This document shows positions 54,230-63,907 of a DNA stretch of 64,000 bases, one piece after another; position 1 is the stretch's first letter; every line of letters starts with the position of its first letter. This stretch comes from JAVJUS01 sp040220455. Its GTDB lineage: Bacteria; Pseudomonadota; Alphaproteobacteria; DSM-16000; Inquilinaceae. The stretch spans positions 7,702-71,701 of the forward strand of contig JAVJUS010000132.1 of the NCBI GenBank assembly GCA_040220455.1, read 5' to 3'. Both the position numbers and the translations under genes were made by a program. The notes below the pieces were generated by a model. It was not told where the DNA came from, did no database searches, and saw nothing but the letters and a program-made list of their open reading frames with translations.

Positions 54230-55347
54230 CACCGCGCCTCCGTCGCTTTCTTGCGGATGTAGTTGTTCGACAGGACCGCGATGACCAGCATCGCGCCCAG
54301 GAACACCTTGAACCAGTCGGTGTTCACGCCGGTGTAGAAGATGCCCATCTGCACCGTGCCGAAGATCAGCGCGCCCAGCATGGCGCCGATCGCCGAGCCG
54401 TAGCCGCCGGTCAGCAGGCAGCCGCCGATGACCGCGGCGCTGATCGCCTCGAGCTCCTTGAGCAGGCCGCGGTTGGTATCGGCCGAGCCCGCGTCGAGCA
54501 CCTGGATCACCGCGACCAGGGTGGCGACCGAGGCGGTGATGACGAACAGCGAGATCTTCACGCGGTTGACCGGCACGCCGACATTGCGCGCGGCCGACTT
54601 GTCGCCGCCGGCGGCGTAGATCCAGTTGCCGTAGCGCGTGCGCAGCAGCACCCAGGTCGCCACGGCGCCGAGGACGAAGAACCAGACGATCGACATCGGC
54701 ACGCCGCTGACCAGCGGCAGGCCGTCGAGACGTTGTCCGACCACGCCGATACTCGACAGCCAGACGAACAGCCCCTGCAGCACCTCGCCGCCGAACAGCG
54801 GGGCGAGGAAGTCGCCCTCCGCCGCGTCGCCGACGCCGGAGACCTGGGTCCGCCCGGTCAGCAGCCGGGTGAAGCCGATCGTGGCGCCGCGCAGGATGAA
54901 CAGGCCGCCCAGCGTCACGATGAAGGAGGGCAGCCCGGTGGTGACCACCAGCCAGCCGTTGCCGAGCCCCACCAGGACGGCGACGCCGAAGGCCAGCAGG
55001 ATGCAGAGCCACATCGGCCAGCCCCAGACCACGGCCGGGATGGCGACGACCATGCCGGCCGCGGCGATCATCGAACCGATCGACAGGTCGAACTCCCCGC
55101 CGATCATCAGCAGCGCGACGCCGATCGCCAGAATGCCGAGCAGCGAGGAGACCTCGAGGAAATTGATGATGCCGCGGGCCGAGAACATGCCCGTCCCGCC
55201 TGCGACGATCCCGAAGAAGACGAAGACGAGGACGGCGCCGGCAACGGCACCCAGCTCCGGGCGGCCCAGCGCTTTCTTGACGAAGGGCGTCTTGCTCAGA
55301 CGCTCGTCGCCGTCCGCGGTCGCCGGGGCCGCAGTGGTTTCGGCCAT
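54229..55347 (-). CDS. Sugar ABC transporter permease (FrcC/RbsC-like)
   Basis: The 372-residue inner-membrane permease of the CUT2/BPD_transp_2 type has about ten hydrophobic segments and the typical GGEFDLSIGSMIAAAGMVVA motif. The second-half repeat is DKSAARNVGVPVNRVKISLFVITA. It forms the channel for the binding protein encoded upstream and the ATPase downstream. Confidence 0.92.
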
Positions 55348-55374
55348 GTCCGGAACTCCCCAAGGAGGGGCCGG

Positions 55375-55412
55375 GGAGCCGGCCCGCGCGGTCGAAGGTG
55401 CGGACCGGCTCC
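55375..55412 (-). promoter_or_regulatory. Intercistronic stem-loop after the binding-protein gene
   Basis: GGAGCCGG / CCGGCTCC arms with a 22-base loop lie between the binding-protein stop and the permease start. Stem-loops in this position commonly stabilise binding-protein mRNA so that it exceeds permease mRNA. Confidence 0.5.
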
Positions 55413-55433
55413 AGCGGCAGGGTCAGTCAGGAC

Positions 55434-56390
55434 TCAGCGGTAGCCTTCGGCGGCCAGGTCGATCACCCGCTGCGCGTTGTCCGGCGTGACGAAGCCCGGG
55501 CCGGTCAGGACCGTGCCCGACGGCATGACGCCGTACTTGGCGTTCTGGACGAGCAGCGTGACCGGCAGATAGCCCTGGAGATACTGCTGCTGGTCGATCG
55601 CGAAGCTCATCTTGCCGTCGACCAGGGCCTGGAGCACCGTCTCGGAAAGATCGAAGGTCCCGAAATTGACGGTACCGACGCCGCCCATCTCCTCCAGCGC
55701 GGCGAGCGTGGGCTCGGCGGCGGTCGGGCCGAGCGCCAGGATGCCGCCGGTGTCGGGGTTCTGCGTCAGAAAGGCGACGACCGCGTTGCGGATCTCTGTC
55801 GGGTCCATCGAGACGGCCAGCACCTCGACCTCGGCGCCCTCGCCCAGCCCGTCGGTGAAGCCCTCGCAGCGCAGGTCGAGCGCGACGTTGCCGACCTCCT
55901 GGTTGACGCAGATCGCCTTGGAGACGCCGGCGTCCGCCATGCGCTTGCCGCCGCCCAGGCCGGCCTCGTACTCGGTCTGGCCGACATGGGCGCCGATGCC
56001 GAGCTCCTCGCGGACGTCGGAGCCGGAATTGAGCGAGATCACCGGAATGCCGGCGGCCACCGCGTTGCGGATCGAGTCGCCCAGCGCGTCGGCGTCGGGC
56101 ACGGAGACCGCCAGGCCGTCGGGTTGGGACGCGGCGGCCGCGTCGATGAGCTGGCCCATCTCGACCATGTTGAAGGTCGACGGCGCGCGGTACTCGACCG
56201 TCGCGCCGGTATCCGCCTGGGCCGCGTCGACGCCGTTCTTGACCACCGACCAGAACGGATCGGCGGCCTGGCCGTGGGTCACGACGACGATGCGGATGTC
56301 CTCCTGCGCCTGGGCCGGCGCGGCGGCCGGGCCGGCGAAGGCCGCGACCGCAAGCACGCCCGCGGCGGCCGCCTGGAACAGACTGCGCAT
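55434..56390 (-). CDS. Sugar ABC transporter substrate-binding protein (FrcB/RbsB-like)
   Basis: The 318-residue periplasmic protein has a signal peptide (about 1-29, cleavage near AQAQE) and the type I binding-protein fold: IRIVVVTHGQAADPFWSVVKNGVDAAQADTGATVEYRAP, then ASQPDGLAVSVPDADAL. A GGGAGGAAACACC Shine-Dalgarno precedes ATG 56390. It is the first gene of the operon (binding protein, permease, ATPase). The sugar, such as fructose, ribose or another monosaccharide, cannot be read. Confidence 0.92.
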   Translation of the reverse strand: MRSLFQAAAAGVLAVAAFAGPAAAPAQAQEDIRIVVVTHGQAADPFWSVVKNGVDAAQADTGATVEYRAPSTFNMVEMGQLIDAAAASQPDGLAVSVPDADALGDSIRNAVAAGIPVISLNSGSDVREELGIGAHVGQTEYEAGLGGGKRMADAGVSKAICVNQEVGNVALDLRCEGFTDGLGEGAEVEVLAVSMDPTEIRNAVVAFLTQNPDTGGILALGPTAAEPTLAALEEMGGVGTVNFGTFDLSETVLQALVDGKMSFAIDQQQYLQGYLPVTLLVQNAKYGVMPSGTVLTGPGFVTPDNAQRVIDLAAEGYR

Positions 56391-56426
56391 GGTGTTTCCT
56401 CCCGTTTGTGGCTGCGGTTCCTTTTG

Positions 56427-56444
56427 ATGGAACACGCATTCCAT
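56427..56444. promoter_or_regulatory. Possible operator upstream of the sugar ABC operon
   Basis: The inverted repeat ATGGAA-N6-TTCCAT lies 37 bases upstream of the binding-protein start in the 323-bp divergent gap 56391-56713. The rest of the gap has an AT-rich patch at about 56420-56465 and otherwise nothing recognisable. Confidence 0.45.
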
Positions 56445-56713
56445 ATTCTCATTGTGAGGATCGACTGGTCTGAACGCAATGGCGATGTCACAGGGCGCGA
56501 CCCGCCTGATTGTCGCGATGCTGCGCCTCGCCCCCCGACCCTTTCCGAACGTTACGCCGGAGCGGGGGAGGGAGTCACAGGGTTTCGTTCAATGGTCTGC
56601 GGGTCGACCACGAAGGCGCGACGGCTCGAAGGGGGCACGACGGGTCCGGCCGTCGCTCCTTTGGCATGAGCGCCTTTCGATGTAAGCCAGGGGGTGGACT
56701 ACGAATCGTGAGA

Positions 56714-57529
56714 ATGGATGATCCGGTGCCCGTTACCGACAACCCGAAACGCTGCCGGATGTTCATCGACGAGGTCGGCAATGCGGATCTCAAGAAATCC
56801 GACGACCCGAATGTCCGGTATCTGAGCCTGACGGCCGTCGTCACGCGCCAGAACCGGGATATCGATACGATCGAGCCCGCGCTGAACGCCTTCAAGGCCG
56901 CGATATTCGAGCGCCACCACGCCGAAGTGATCCTCCACCGGCGCGAGATCGTGCGGCGCGAAGGCGTGTTCGCGGCCTTGCGCGACGAATCCTTGCGACA
57001 GCGGTTCGATGCCGATCTGCTGGACCTGATCCGGACGCTGCCCTACAGGGTCATGACGGTGACAATCGACAAGAAGCTTCACCGCGACCGATACCCAAAG
57101 GAGCCGCTGGACCCGTACGACTACTGCCTGCGCGCCCTGCTAGAGCGCTATGTCCGCTGGCTGATGCGCCACGGGTTCCGAGGCGACGTCCTCATCGAAC
57201 CGCGCTTCAAGAAGGTCGACAGGAGCCTGAAAGACTCCTTCCGGCACACCGTGGAAACCGGCACACCACATATTCCGTCGGCGGCGTTCCGGGAGCATCT
57301 TCTGAGCTCGGACATCAAGTTCTTCGCCAAGTCGGCGAACATCGCCGGCCTGCAACTGGCCGACATCCTCGCCCACCCGAGCCAGCGGGCCATGCGGGCC
57401 CGCCGCGACGGCTCGACCCTGGAAGGCGATCTCGGGGCGCGGATCGTCGAGATCCTCGAAGCCTCGAAATACTTTCGCAACCCGAAGACCGGGGAAATCA
57501 GCGGCTGGGGAACCAAGTGGCTCCCATGA
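56714..57529 (+). CDS. DUF3800 protein
   Basis: The 271-residue protein has the DUF3800 start CRMFIDEVGNADL (acidic Asp-Glu of an RNase H-like fold) and the C-terminal AKSANIAGLQLADILAH motif. A basic central part (KKLHRDRYPKEPLDPYDYCLRALLERYVRWLMR) lies between. Members are widely scattered, often beside mobile or defence genes, and of unproved function. ATG 56714 begins close to the conserved domain. The gene stands alone with its own hairpin terminator. GC is below the window average. Confidence 0.82.
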   Translation: MDDPVPVTDNPKRCRMFIDEVGNADLKKSDDPNVRYLSLTAVVTRQNRDIDTIEPALNAFKAAIFERHHAEVILHRREIVRREGVFAALRDESLRQRFDADLLDLIRTLPYRVMTVTIDKKLHRDRYPKEPLDPYDYCLRALLERYVRWLMRHGFRGDVLIEPRFKKVDRSLKDSFRHTVETGTPHIPSAAFREHLLSSDIKFFAKSANIAGLQLADILAHPSQRAMRARRDGSTLEGDLGARIVEILEASKYFRNPKTGEISGWGTKWLP

Positions 57530-57556
57530 TGCGGACGCCGCGGCCGAAAAAGGCAA

Positions 57557-57575
57557 CGGGGGCCTGAAGCCCCCG
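57557..57575. terminator. Hairpin between DUF3800 and the DppC-type gene
   Basis: CGGGGGC-CTGAA-GCCCCCG, in a position to serve the plus-strand gene ending at 57529 and the minus-strand gene ending at 57735. It has no T-tract. Confidence 0.6.
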
Positions 57576-57734
57576 CCGAAGGCGTGTCACCTTCTCCCTC
57601 CACGCACGGTGGATTGTCGTCACACTGCGTCCGGCCCACCGCCATGTCAACATGTTGCAAGCTGGCAAGCTAGCAAGCTGCCAAGCCTGCAGTCGATGGG
57701 CGGCGATCGGCACTCACGCCGCCTCCCCCACGCC

Positions 57735-58925
57735 CTACTTGTACGGGTCCGCTGCGTCGCGCAGGCCGTCGCCGAAGAACTGGAAGGCCAGCACGATGAT
57801 GACGACCGGCAGCACGGGCAGCATCAGCCAGGGATAGAGGGCGACCACGTTGATGTTCTGGGCCTCGTTGAGCAGGACGCCGAGGCTCGTGATCGGCGGG
57901 CGCAGGCCCAGGTTCAGGAAGCTGAGCGCCGTCTCGCCCAGGATCATGCCCGGGATCGCCAGCGTCGCCGAGGCGATCAGGTGGCTCATGAAGCTGGGCA
58001 GCAGGTGGCGGCCGATGATGCGCTTGGGCGGCGCGCCCATCAGCTCCGCCGCGACGCAGAAATCCTCCTCGCGCAGCGCCAGCAGCTTGGAGCGCACGGC
58101 CCGCGCCAGCCCGGTCCAGTCGACCAGGCCCAGGATGATGGTGATTCCGAAGAAGATGAGCAGCGGACTCCAGTTCGCCGGCAAGGCCGCCGACAGCGCC
58201 ATCCACAGCGGGAGCTGGGGGAAGGACTGGACGATCTCGATGATCCGGTTGACGACATTGTCGACCAGCCCGCCGTAATAGCCGGCCAGGCCGCCGATCG
58301 TGATGCCGAGCAGGAAGCTCACCGCCACGCCGACCAGCCCGATGGTCAGCGAGATGCGCCCGCCATGGATCATGCGGCTGAGCATGTCGCGGCCCAGCCG
58401 GTCGGTGCCGAGCAGGTAGAGCGTGCCGTCCTCCGCCGGGCAGAACAGGTGCAAGTCGCCCTCCCAGGCGCCCCAGAACTCGTAGTCGTCGCCCCGGCAC
58501 AGGAAGCGGATCGGCTGGACGTCGGTGGTGTCGACCTCGTAGTCCCGCTTCATCGTCTCCATGTTGAGCGTGACGTCGAAACCGTAGACGAAGGGCCCGA
58601 CGAACCGCCCCTCGTGGAACAGGTGGAGCTGCTGCGGCGGGGCGTAGATCGCGCCCGTATTCCGCGTCTCCAGGTCGTAGGGCGCCAGGAACTCGACGAA
58701 GGCGATGGAGAGATAGAAGAAGCCGAGGATCGCGCCGGAGATCACGGCCAGCTTGTGGCGGCGCAGCTTCCACCACATGATCCGCCACTGGGAGGCGAGG
58801 TAGTAGCGCTCCTGCTCCGGCGTCAGCGTGTCCTCGACATAGGGATCCCACGGCTCGGCGTCGACGAAGTGGTCGAGCCGCTCGCCCCCGCGCGGGCCCC
58901 GCCCGCTGTCCTGGCGCGCCGTCAT
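57735..58925 (-). CDS. ABC transporter permease, DppC/OppC-like with long N-terminus
   Basis: The 396-residue protein has a cytoplasmic N-region of about 55 residues, then TM1 (KLAVISGAILGFFYLSIAFVEFLAPYD). A periplasmic insertion (about 85-165) is longer than in ordinary DppC. The LLGTDRLGRDMLSRMIHGGRISLTIGLVG segment leads to the remaining helices. The inserted domain recalls YejE/peptide permeases of alphaproteobacteria. Start ATG 58925 overlaps the DppB-type stop by four bases. Confidence 0.9.
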   Translation of the reverse strand: MTARQDSGRGPRGGERLDHFVDAEPWDPYVEDTLTPEQERYYLASQWRIMWWKLRRHKLAVISGAILGFFYLSIAFVEFLAPYDLETRNTGAIYAPPQQLHLFHEGRFVGPFVYGFDVTLNMETMKRDYEVDTTDVQPIRFLCRGDDYEFWGAWEGDLHLFCPAEDGTLYLLGTDRLGRDMLSRMIHGGRISLTIGLVGVAVSFLLGITIGGLAGYYGGLVDNVVNRIIEIVQSFPQLPLWMALSAALPANWSPLLIFFGITIILGLVDWTGLARAVRSKLLALREEDFCVAAELMGAPPKRIIGRHLLPSFMSHLIASATLAIPGMILGETALSFLNLGLRPPITSLGVLLNEAQNINVVALYPWLMLPVLPVVIIVLAFQFFGDGLRDAADPYK

Positions 58926-59920
58926 CGGGCCGTCCCCCCGCCCAGCCGGATGCGCGGGTCGAGCACGGCCAGCAGCAGGTCGGAGAGCAGGACGCCGACC
59001 ACCGTCAGCACCGCCAGCCACAGCACGAACGACCCGGCGAGATACATGTCCTGGCTCTGCAGGGCGGAGAGCAGGAGCGGCCCCGCCGTCGGCAGGCCCA
59101 GCACCACGGCGACGATGGTCGCCCCGGAGATGAGCTGCGGCAGGATCGAGCCGATATCCGCGATGAACGGGTTGAGCGCCATGCGCAGCGGATACTTGAG
59201 CAGCGCCTTGCGCGGCCCCAGCCCCTTGGCGAGCGCGGTGACGTAGTACTGCTTCTGCAGCTCGTCGAGCAGGTTGGCGCGCAGCCGCCGGATCATCGCG
59301 GCCGTGCCGGAGGTGCCGATGACGATGACCGGCACCCAGAGATGCTCGAGCACCGAGAGGAACTTCGCCCAGCTCATCGGCTGGTCGAGGTATTGCGGAT
59401 CCATGAGACCGCCGATCGAGGTGCCGAACTGCACGTTGGCGAAGTAGAGCAGCACCAGCGCCAGCAGGAAGTTGGGCGTGGCGAGGCCGAGGAATCCCAG
59501 GAAGGTCAACCCGTAGTCGCCGACGCTGTACTGGTGCGTCGCCGAATAGATCGCGATCGGGAAGGAAACGACCCAGATGAACAGGGTGGTCGCGAAGGTC
59601 AGCAGGATGGTCAGGAACAGCCGGTCGCCGACGACCTCGGTCACCGGCATGCGATACTCGAAGCTGTAGCCGAAATCGCCCTGGACGACGCCGCCCAGCC
59701 ACATCGCGTAGCGCTCGACCAGGGACTTGTCGAGGCCGTACTGCTCGCGCAGCCAGGCGACCCGGCCCTGGTCGACGCCCTCGCCCCGGGCCTCCTGCTC
59801 GGCGATCATGGTCGAGAGGTAGTCGCCCGGGGGCAGCTCGATGATCGCGAAGCTGATCGCCGAGATGGCCAACAGCGTCGGGATCATGATCAGGAGACGG
59901 CGGGCGACGTAGGCGAGCAA
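58922..59920 (-). CDS. ABC transporter permease, DppB-like
   Basis: The 332-residue permease opens MLAYVARRLLIMIPTLLAISAISFAI and has six helices and the coupling loop QKQYYVTALAKGLGPRKALLKYPLRMALNP. It lies 88 bases after the binding-protein gene and overlaps the DppC-type gene. Together with the fused ATPase and binding protein it forms a full importer. Confidence 0.92.
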   Translation of the reverse strand: MLAYVARRLLIMIPTLLAISAISFAIIELPPGDYLSTMIAEQEARGEGVDQGRVAWLREQYGLDKSLVERYAMWLGGVVQGDFGYSFEYRMPVTEVVGDRLFLTILLTFATTLFIWVVSFPIAIYSATHQYSVGDYGLTFLGFLGLATPNFLLALVLLYFANVQFGTSIGGLMDPQYLDQPMSWAKFLSVLEHLWVPVIVIGTSGTAAMIRRLRANLLDELQKQYYVTALAKGLGPRKALLKYPLRMALNPFIADIGSILPQLISGATIVAVVLGLPTAGPLLLSALQSQDMYLAGSFVLWLAVLTVVGVLLSDLLLAVLDPRIRLGGGTAR

Positions 59921-60008
59921 CGATCGGGGTATCCGGATCAGCGGGCGGAAACGGGCGGCGGGACGCGCCGGAGCCGGCGGGCCCGGAAGACCCGCCGGCG
60001 ACTTCGAT

Positions 60009-61940
60009 CTATTCCTTCCAGAACGTGTCCGGGCGGTACATGCCGAAATGCGCCCCCGGATCCCAGCTGTAGACGCCCTTGTCGGGCACGTTGCGCAGGC
60101 CGTTCGTCACCACGACCGGCTGGGGCACGCCCTCGACGACGCCGATGGTGTCGACCTCCTCGGCGTGGATGTCGAGCATCTCGTCGATCGCGGCGCGGCG
60201 ATCCTCGTCGCTGGTCGCCGTGCGCCAGGTCGTGTAGAGCGCCATGAGCCGCTCGCCGAAGGGCATGTCCGGCGGCGTTCCGGCCTCGCCGTTGGTCTGG
60301 ACCCACTGGCCCCAGGCCGGGTACTGGAGCTGGGCCTGGTCGACCGGCGCCAGCTCGATCGGCACGGTCGAGGCGGTGAAGATGGCGTTGTCACGGCCGT
60401 ACCAGACCGACATCACCGCTTCGCCCGAATAGACGCGCTGGCGGAACACCTCGCGCGAGGACGGCGAGGGGAAGAGCCCGACGCCGATCTCCTTCCAGCT
60501 GTCGGCGATGAGCTGGAGGACGTCGATCTCGACGGTCCGCTCGCCCGCGGTCTGGACGATGATCTCCAGCGGCCGGCCGTCGGGCAGCAGGCGCAACCCT
60601 TCGTTATTGCGCTCGGTCAGCCCGATCTCGTCGAGCAGCGCGTTCGCCCGATCGAGGTCGTACCCGGTGTAGAGCGCCGAGCGCTCCGGATCGTGCAGGG
60701 GCGAGGCCGGCAGCGCCGTGTTGTTCGACGGCCGGGCGAGCCCGAAATAGATGATGTCGCTGATTTCCTGACGGTTGATCGCCAGCGACAGGGCGCGGCG
60801 GAAGCGGACGTCGCGGTTGAGCTCCCGCCACACCGGGTCGGCCGCGTTGAGGTTCGGGTAGAGCGCGATTTCCGCGCCCAGCGCCGTGTCCCACAGGCGC
60901 ACGTCGTAGCCGTGACGCTCCGCGCCTTCCTTGAGGAAGGTGATGTTGTCGAAGCGCAGCGAGCGGGATTGCAGGTCGCTTTCCCCCGATCCCGTCTTGG
61001 CCGGAATCAGCGAGGAATCGGCGATCGTGACCACCGCGTCGTCGAGATAGGGGAGCTGGCGGCCCTCCGCGTCGATCCGGTGGAAATACGGGTTGCGCGC
61101 AAAGACGAAACGCTCGGACGGCGGGTCGGTCGTGTTGACCCAGGGCTGGAGCGTCGGCAGGTCGGGGTTGTCGGCGTCGTAGAGGTCGCTGTTGACGATG
61201 TGGACGGCGATCCAGTCCTGGTAGCCCGACTCCTCGACGATCTCGCCGAGTTCTTCGGGATCGGCGAAATCCTCGTGGAACTGCTCGAGGTAGTGGGCCG
61301 GGGCGTAGAGGTAGAGCGGCGTGGCGCCGGCCAGGGCGGGCAGCAGCTCCGGATTCGGCTTCGACCATTCGTAGCGGATGGTGTGCTCGTCGACGACCGT
61401 CACCTCGGGCCGCTCGCCGTCGACCAGCAGGCGGGTGTCCGGGCCGTAGGGATGCAGATCCTCGTTGAGCTGGACGTCGAACCACTCGTACCGGAAGTCC
61501 TCCGTCGTGAAGGGGGCGCCGTCGGACCATTTGTGGCCGGGGCGCAAATGCAGGGTGAAGATCCGGTCGTCCTCGACCTCGATCGACTCCAGGATGTCCG
61601 GGACCAGCTCGAAGTCCGGCGTCCAGCCCACCAGCCGGGCGTAGCCGTAGACGTTCATGATCCGGATGTCCTTGGCCCGGCGGGCGAGCCAGTTCCAGGA
61701 CCCGCCGTGCTCGCCGATCTCCCCGCCGCGTCCGGCGATGTCGACGACCAGGGGCGTGTCGGGCAGGCGCTCGGCCACCGGCGGCAGCGCGCCCGCCTCG
61801 ACCCGGGGCGCGAGCGAGGGCGTGTCGACGGGCTCCACGGCCCAGGCCGGTGCGGCGGCGGCCAGCCCGGCCGCGAGGATGGCCGGGGCCAGGACCCGGC
61901 GCGCCCGCGCGCCGATCCCGTGGATGAACATACGCCTCAT
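60009..61940 (-). CDS. ABC transporter substrate-binding protein, family 5 (peptide type)
   Basis: The 643-residue periplasmic protein has a signal peptide (about 1-35, cleavage near AWAVE) and a family 5 fold with LVPDILESIEVEDDRIFTLHLRPGHKWSDGAPFTTEDFRYEWF. It is longer than OppA-type proteins and resembles the large binding proteins found with double-NBD ATPases in alphaproteobacteria. The ATG overlaps the ATPase stop by four bases, so binding protein and ATPase are coupled. The ligand is unknown. Confidence 0.92.
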   Translation of the reverse strand: MRRMFIHGIGARARRVLAPAILAAGLAAAAPAWAVEPVDTPSLAPRVEAGALPPVAERLPDTPLVVDIAGRGGEIGEHGGSWNWLARRAKDIRIMNVYGYARLVGWTPDFELVPDILESIEVEDDRIFTLHLRPGHKWSDGAPFTTEDFRYEWFDVQLNEDLHPYGPDTRLLVDGERPEVTVVDEHTIRYEWSKPNPELLPALAGATPLYLYAPAHYLEQFHEDFADPEELGEIVEESGYQDWIAVHIVNSDLYDADNPDLPTLQPWVNTTDPPSERFVFARNPYFHRIDAEGRQLPYLDDAVVTIADSSLIPAKTGSGESDLQSRSLRFDNITFLKEGAERHGYDVRLWDTALGAEIALYPNLNAADPVWRELNRDVRFRRALSLAINRQEISDIIYFGLARPSNNTALPASPLHDPERSALYTGYDLDRANALLDEIGLTERNNEGLRLLPDGRPLEIIVQTAGERTVEIDVLQLIADSWKEIGVGLFPSPSSREVFRQRVYSGEAVMSVWYGRDNAIFTASTVPIELAPVDQAQLQYPAWGQWVQTNGEAGTPPDMPFGERLMALYTTWRTATSDEDRRAAIDEMLDIHAEEVDTIGVVEGVPQPVVVTNGLRNVPDKGVYSWDPGAHFGMYRPDTFWKE

Positions 61941-63907
61941 CGTGCCAACTCCCTGTCCTTGCCGGTCGCGTCTCTGCGTGTCGCGTCTCTGCCGGTCGCC
62001 GGTTGGCCGCCCGGCTCGGGCAGGTCCGGCGTTCGGTGGGCGCGGACCCAATGCCCGCCGCCGAGATCGATCAGGCGGGGCCGCGCGTCGGTGGTTTCGG
62101 GTCCGTCGGGGGCATCGGTGAACGGATAGGCCCACGCCGCCGGATCGGAGGCCCGCCCGTCCATCAGGGCGGCGAGATCGAGCGGGTGATCCGGGTCCGG
62201 GTGGGGCACCGCGGCGAGCAGCGCTCGGGTGTAGGGGTGCCGGGGATCGGCGAACAGCGCGTCGGGCGGCGCCACCTCGACGATCCGGCCCTTGCACATG
62301 ACCATGATCCGGTCGGCGATGTAGTCGACGACCGCCAGGTTGTGGCTGATGAACAGGTAGGTGAGCCCGAGCCGGCTCCGCAGGTCCTCGAGCAGGTTCA
62401 GCACCTGGGCCTGGATCGAGACGTCGAGCGCGGAGACCGGCTCGTCGCAGATGATGATGTCCGGCCTCAGCGCCAGCGCGCGGGCGATGCCGATGCGCTG
62501 GCGCTGGCCGCCGGAGAAGCTGTGCGGGTAGCGTTGCAGGTGGCGGGTGTCGAGGCCGACCAGGCGCATCAGGTCCTTGGCCATCTCGCGCCGCCAGGCG
62601 GCATCGCCGATGCCGTGGATGACCAGCGGCTCGGTCACGATGTCGAACACCGTCATGCGCGGGTTGAGCGAGCCGAACGGGTCCTGGAAGATGAACTGCA
62701 TGCGCCGGCGGAAGGCCTTGAGATCCTCGCCCGCCAGCCCCAGCACGTCGACCGGCCGGCCGTCGCCGTGGAAGGTCACCGTGCCCCGGTCCGGTGTCAG
62801 CGCGCGCATGAGCATCTTGCTGAGCGTGGTCTTGCCGCAGCCGCTCTCCCCGACCAGGCCCAGGCACTCGCCCTTGTTCAGGGTGAAGCCGACGCCGTCG
62901 ACGGCCATGATCTCGCGCTCGCCGCCGCCGATCCAGCCGCCGCGTCGGATGGTGAAACCCTTGGCCAGGCCGTCGACCTCGAGCAGCGGCGCGCCCTCGC
63001 GCAAGGAGCCGGCCGGGCGCTGGTCGAGCCCGTCGAGCAGGGCGCCGCCCTCCGAGCGGATCTCGCGAATCGGCTGCAGGCGCTCGCCCGCGGCCATGTC
63101 GAAGCGCGGCACGGCGCGCATCAGGGCCTGGAGATAGGGGTGGCGCGGATCGCGATAGATCGCGTCGAGCGAGCCCGCCTCCATGACCCGGCCGCGATAC
63201 ATCACCACGATCTCCTCGGCGATGTTGGCGACGACGCCCAGGTCGTGGGTGATCATGAGGATGGCCATGCCCAGCTCGGCCTGCAGGTCGCCGATCAGCT
63301 TGAGGATCTGGGCCTGGATCGTCACGTCGAGCGCCGTCGTCGGCTCGTCGGCGATCAGCAGCGACGGCCGGCAGACCAGCGCCATGGCGATCATCGCGCG
63401 CTGGCGCAGGCCGCCCGACAGCTCGAAGGGATAGGTCTCCAGCGCGCGCGCCGGGTCGGGGAATCCGACCAGGCCCAGCATCTCCCGGGCAAGCTCTCTC
63501 GCCTCGCGCTGGCCGACCGGGCGGTGCAGTCGGACCGTCTCGACGATCTGGTTGCCGACCGTGTGGAGCGGCGACAGCGAAGTCATCGGCTCCTGGAAGA
63601 TGATCGAGACGCGCCCGCCGCGCAGCTTGCGATAGGTCGCGCTGTGCGCGCTCAGCCCGGCGAGGTCGACGGGCGGTCCGAAATCCGGGTCGTTCAGGAT
63701 GATGCGGCCGCCGGTGATCTTCCCGTTGCGCGGCAGGATGCCCATGATCGCCTGGGAGATCACCGACTTGCCCGAGCCGCTCTCGCCCACGATGGCGACG
63801 GTCGAGCCGGGCCGGACCCGGAAGGACGCGCCCTTGACGGCGGCGAGCGTGCCGCCGGGCACCGTGAACGCGATCTCCAGATCCTCGACCCGCAGCAGAT
63901 CGGTCAT
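61937..63907 (-). CDS. Fused double ABC ATPase (DppD-DppF type)
   Basis: The 656-residue protein has two NBDs. NBD1 has Walker A VGESGSGKSVISQAI, signature LSGGLRQRAMIAMAL and Walker B LLIADEPTTALDV. NBD2 has Walker A VGESGCGKTTLSKML, signature FSGGQRQRIGIARAL and Walker B IIICDEPVSALDV. A C-terminal tail (about 580-656) includes a low-complexity ATGRDATRRDATGKDREL segment encoded by short DNA repeats near 61964-61998. It energises the adjacent permeases. The upstream gene overlaps its start. Confidence 0.93.
   Translation of the reverse strand: MTDLLRVEDLEIAFTVPGGTLAAVKGASFRVRPGSTVAIVGESGSGKSVISQAIMGILPRNGKITGGRIILNDPDFGPPVDLAGLSAHSATYRKLRGGRVSIIFQEPMTSLSPLHTVGNQIVETVRLHRPVGQREARELAREMLGLVGFPDPARALETYPFELSGGLRQRAMIAMALVCRPSLLIADEPTTALDVTIQAQILKLIGDLQAELGMAILMITHDLGVVANIAEEIVVMYRGRVMEAGSLDAIYRDPRHPYLQALMRAVPRFDMAAGERLQPIREIRSEGGALLDGLDQRPAGSLREGAPLLEVDGLAKGFTIRRGGWIGGGEREIMAVDGVGFTLNKGECLGLVGESGCGKTTLSKMLMRALTPDRGTVTFHGDGRPVDVLGLAGEDLKAFRRRMQFIFQDPFGSLNPRMTVFDIVTEPLVIHGIGDAAWRREMAKDLMRLVGLDTRHLQRYPHSFSGGQRQRIGIARALALRPDIIICDEPVSALDVSIQAQVLNLLEDLRSRLGLTYLFISHNLAVVDYIADRIMVMCKGRIVEVAPPDALFADPRHPYTRALLAAVPHPDPDHPLDLAALMDGRASDPAAWAYPFTDAPDGPETTDARPRLIDLGGGHWVRAHRTPDLPEPGGQPATGRDATRRDATGKDRELAR

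Noticed and set aside
61964..61998. GTCGCGTCTCTGC direct repeats at the 3' end of the double ATPase gene
   Set aside because: They encode a low-complexity tail only. Simple slippage explains them and no regulatory role is indicated.
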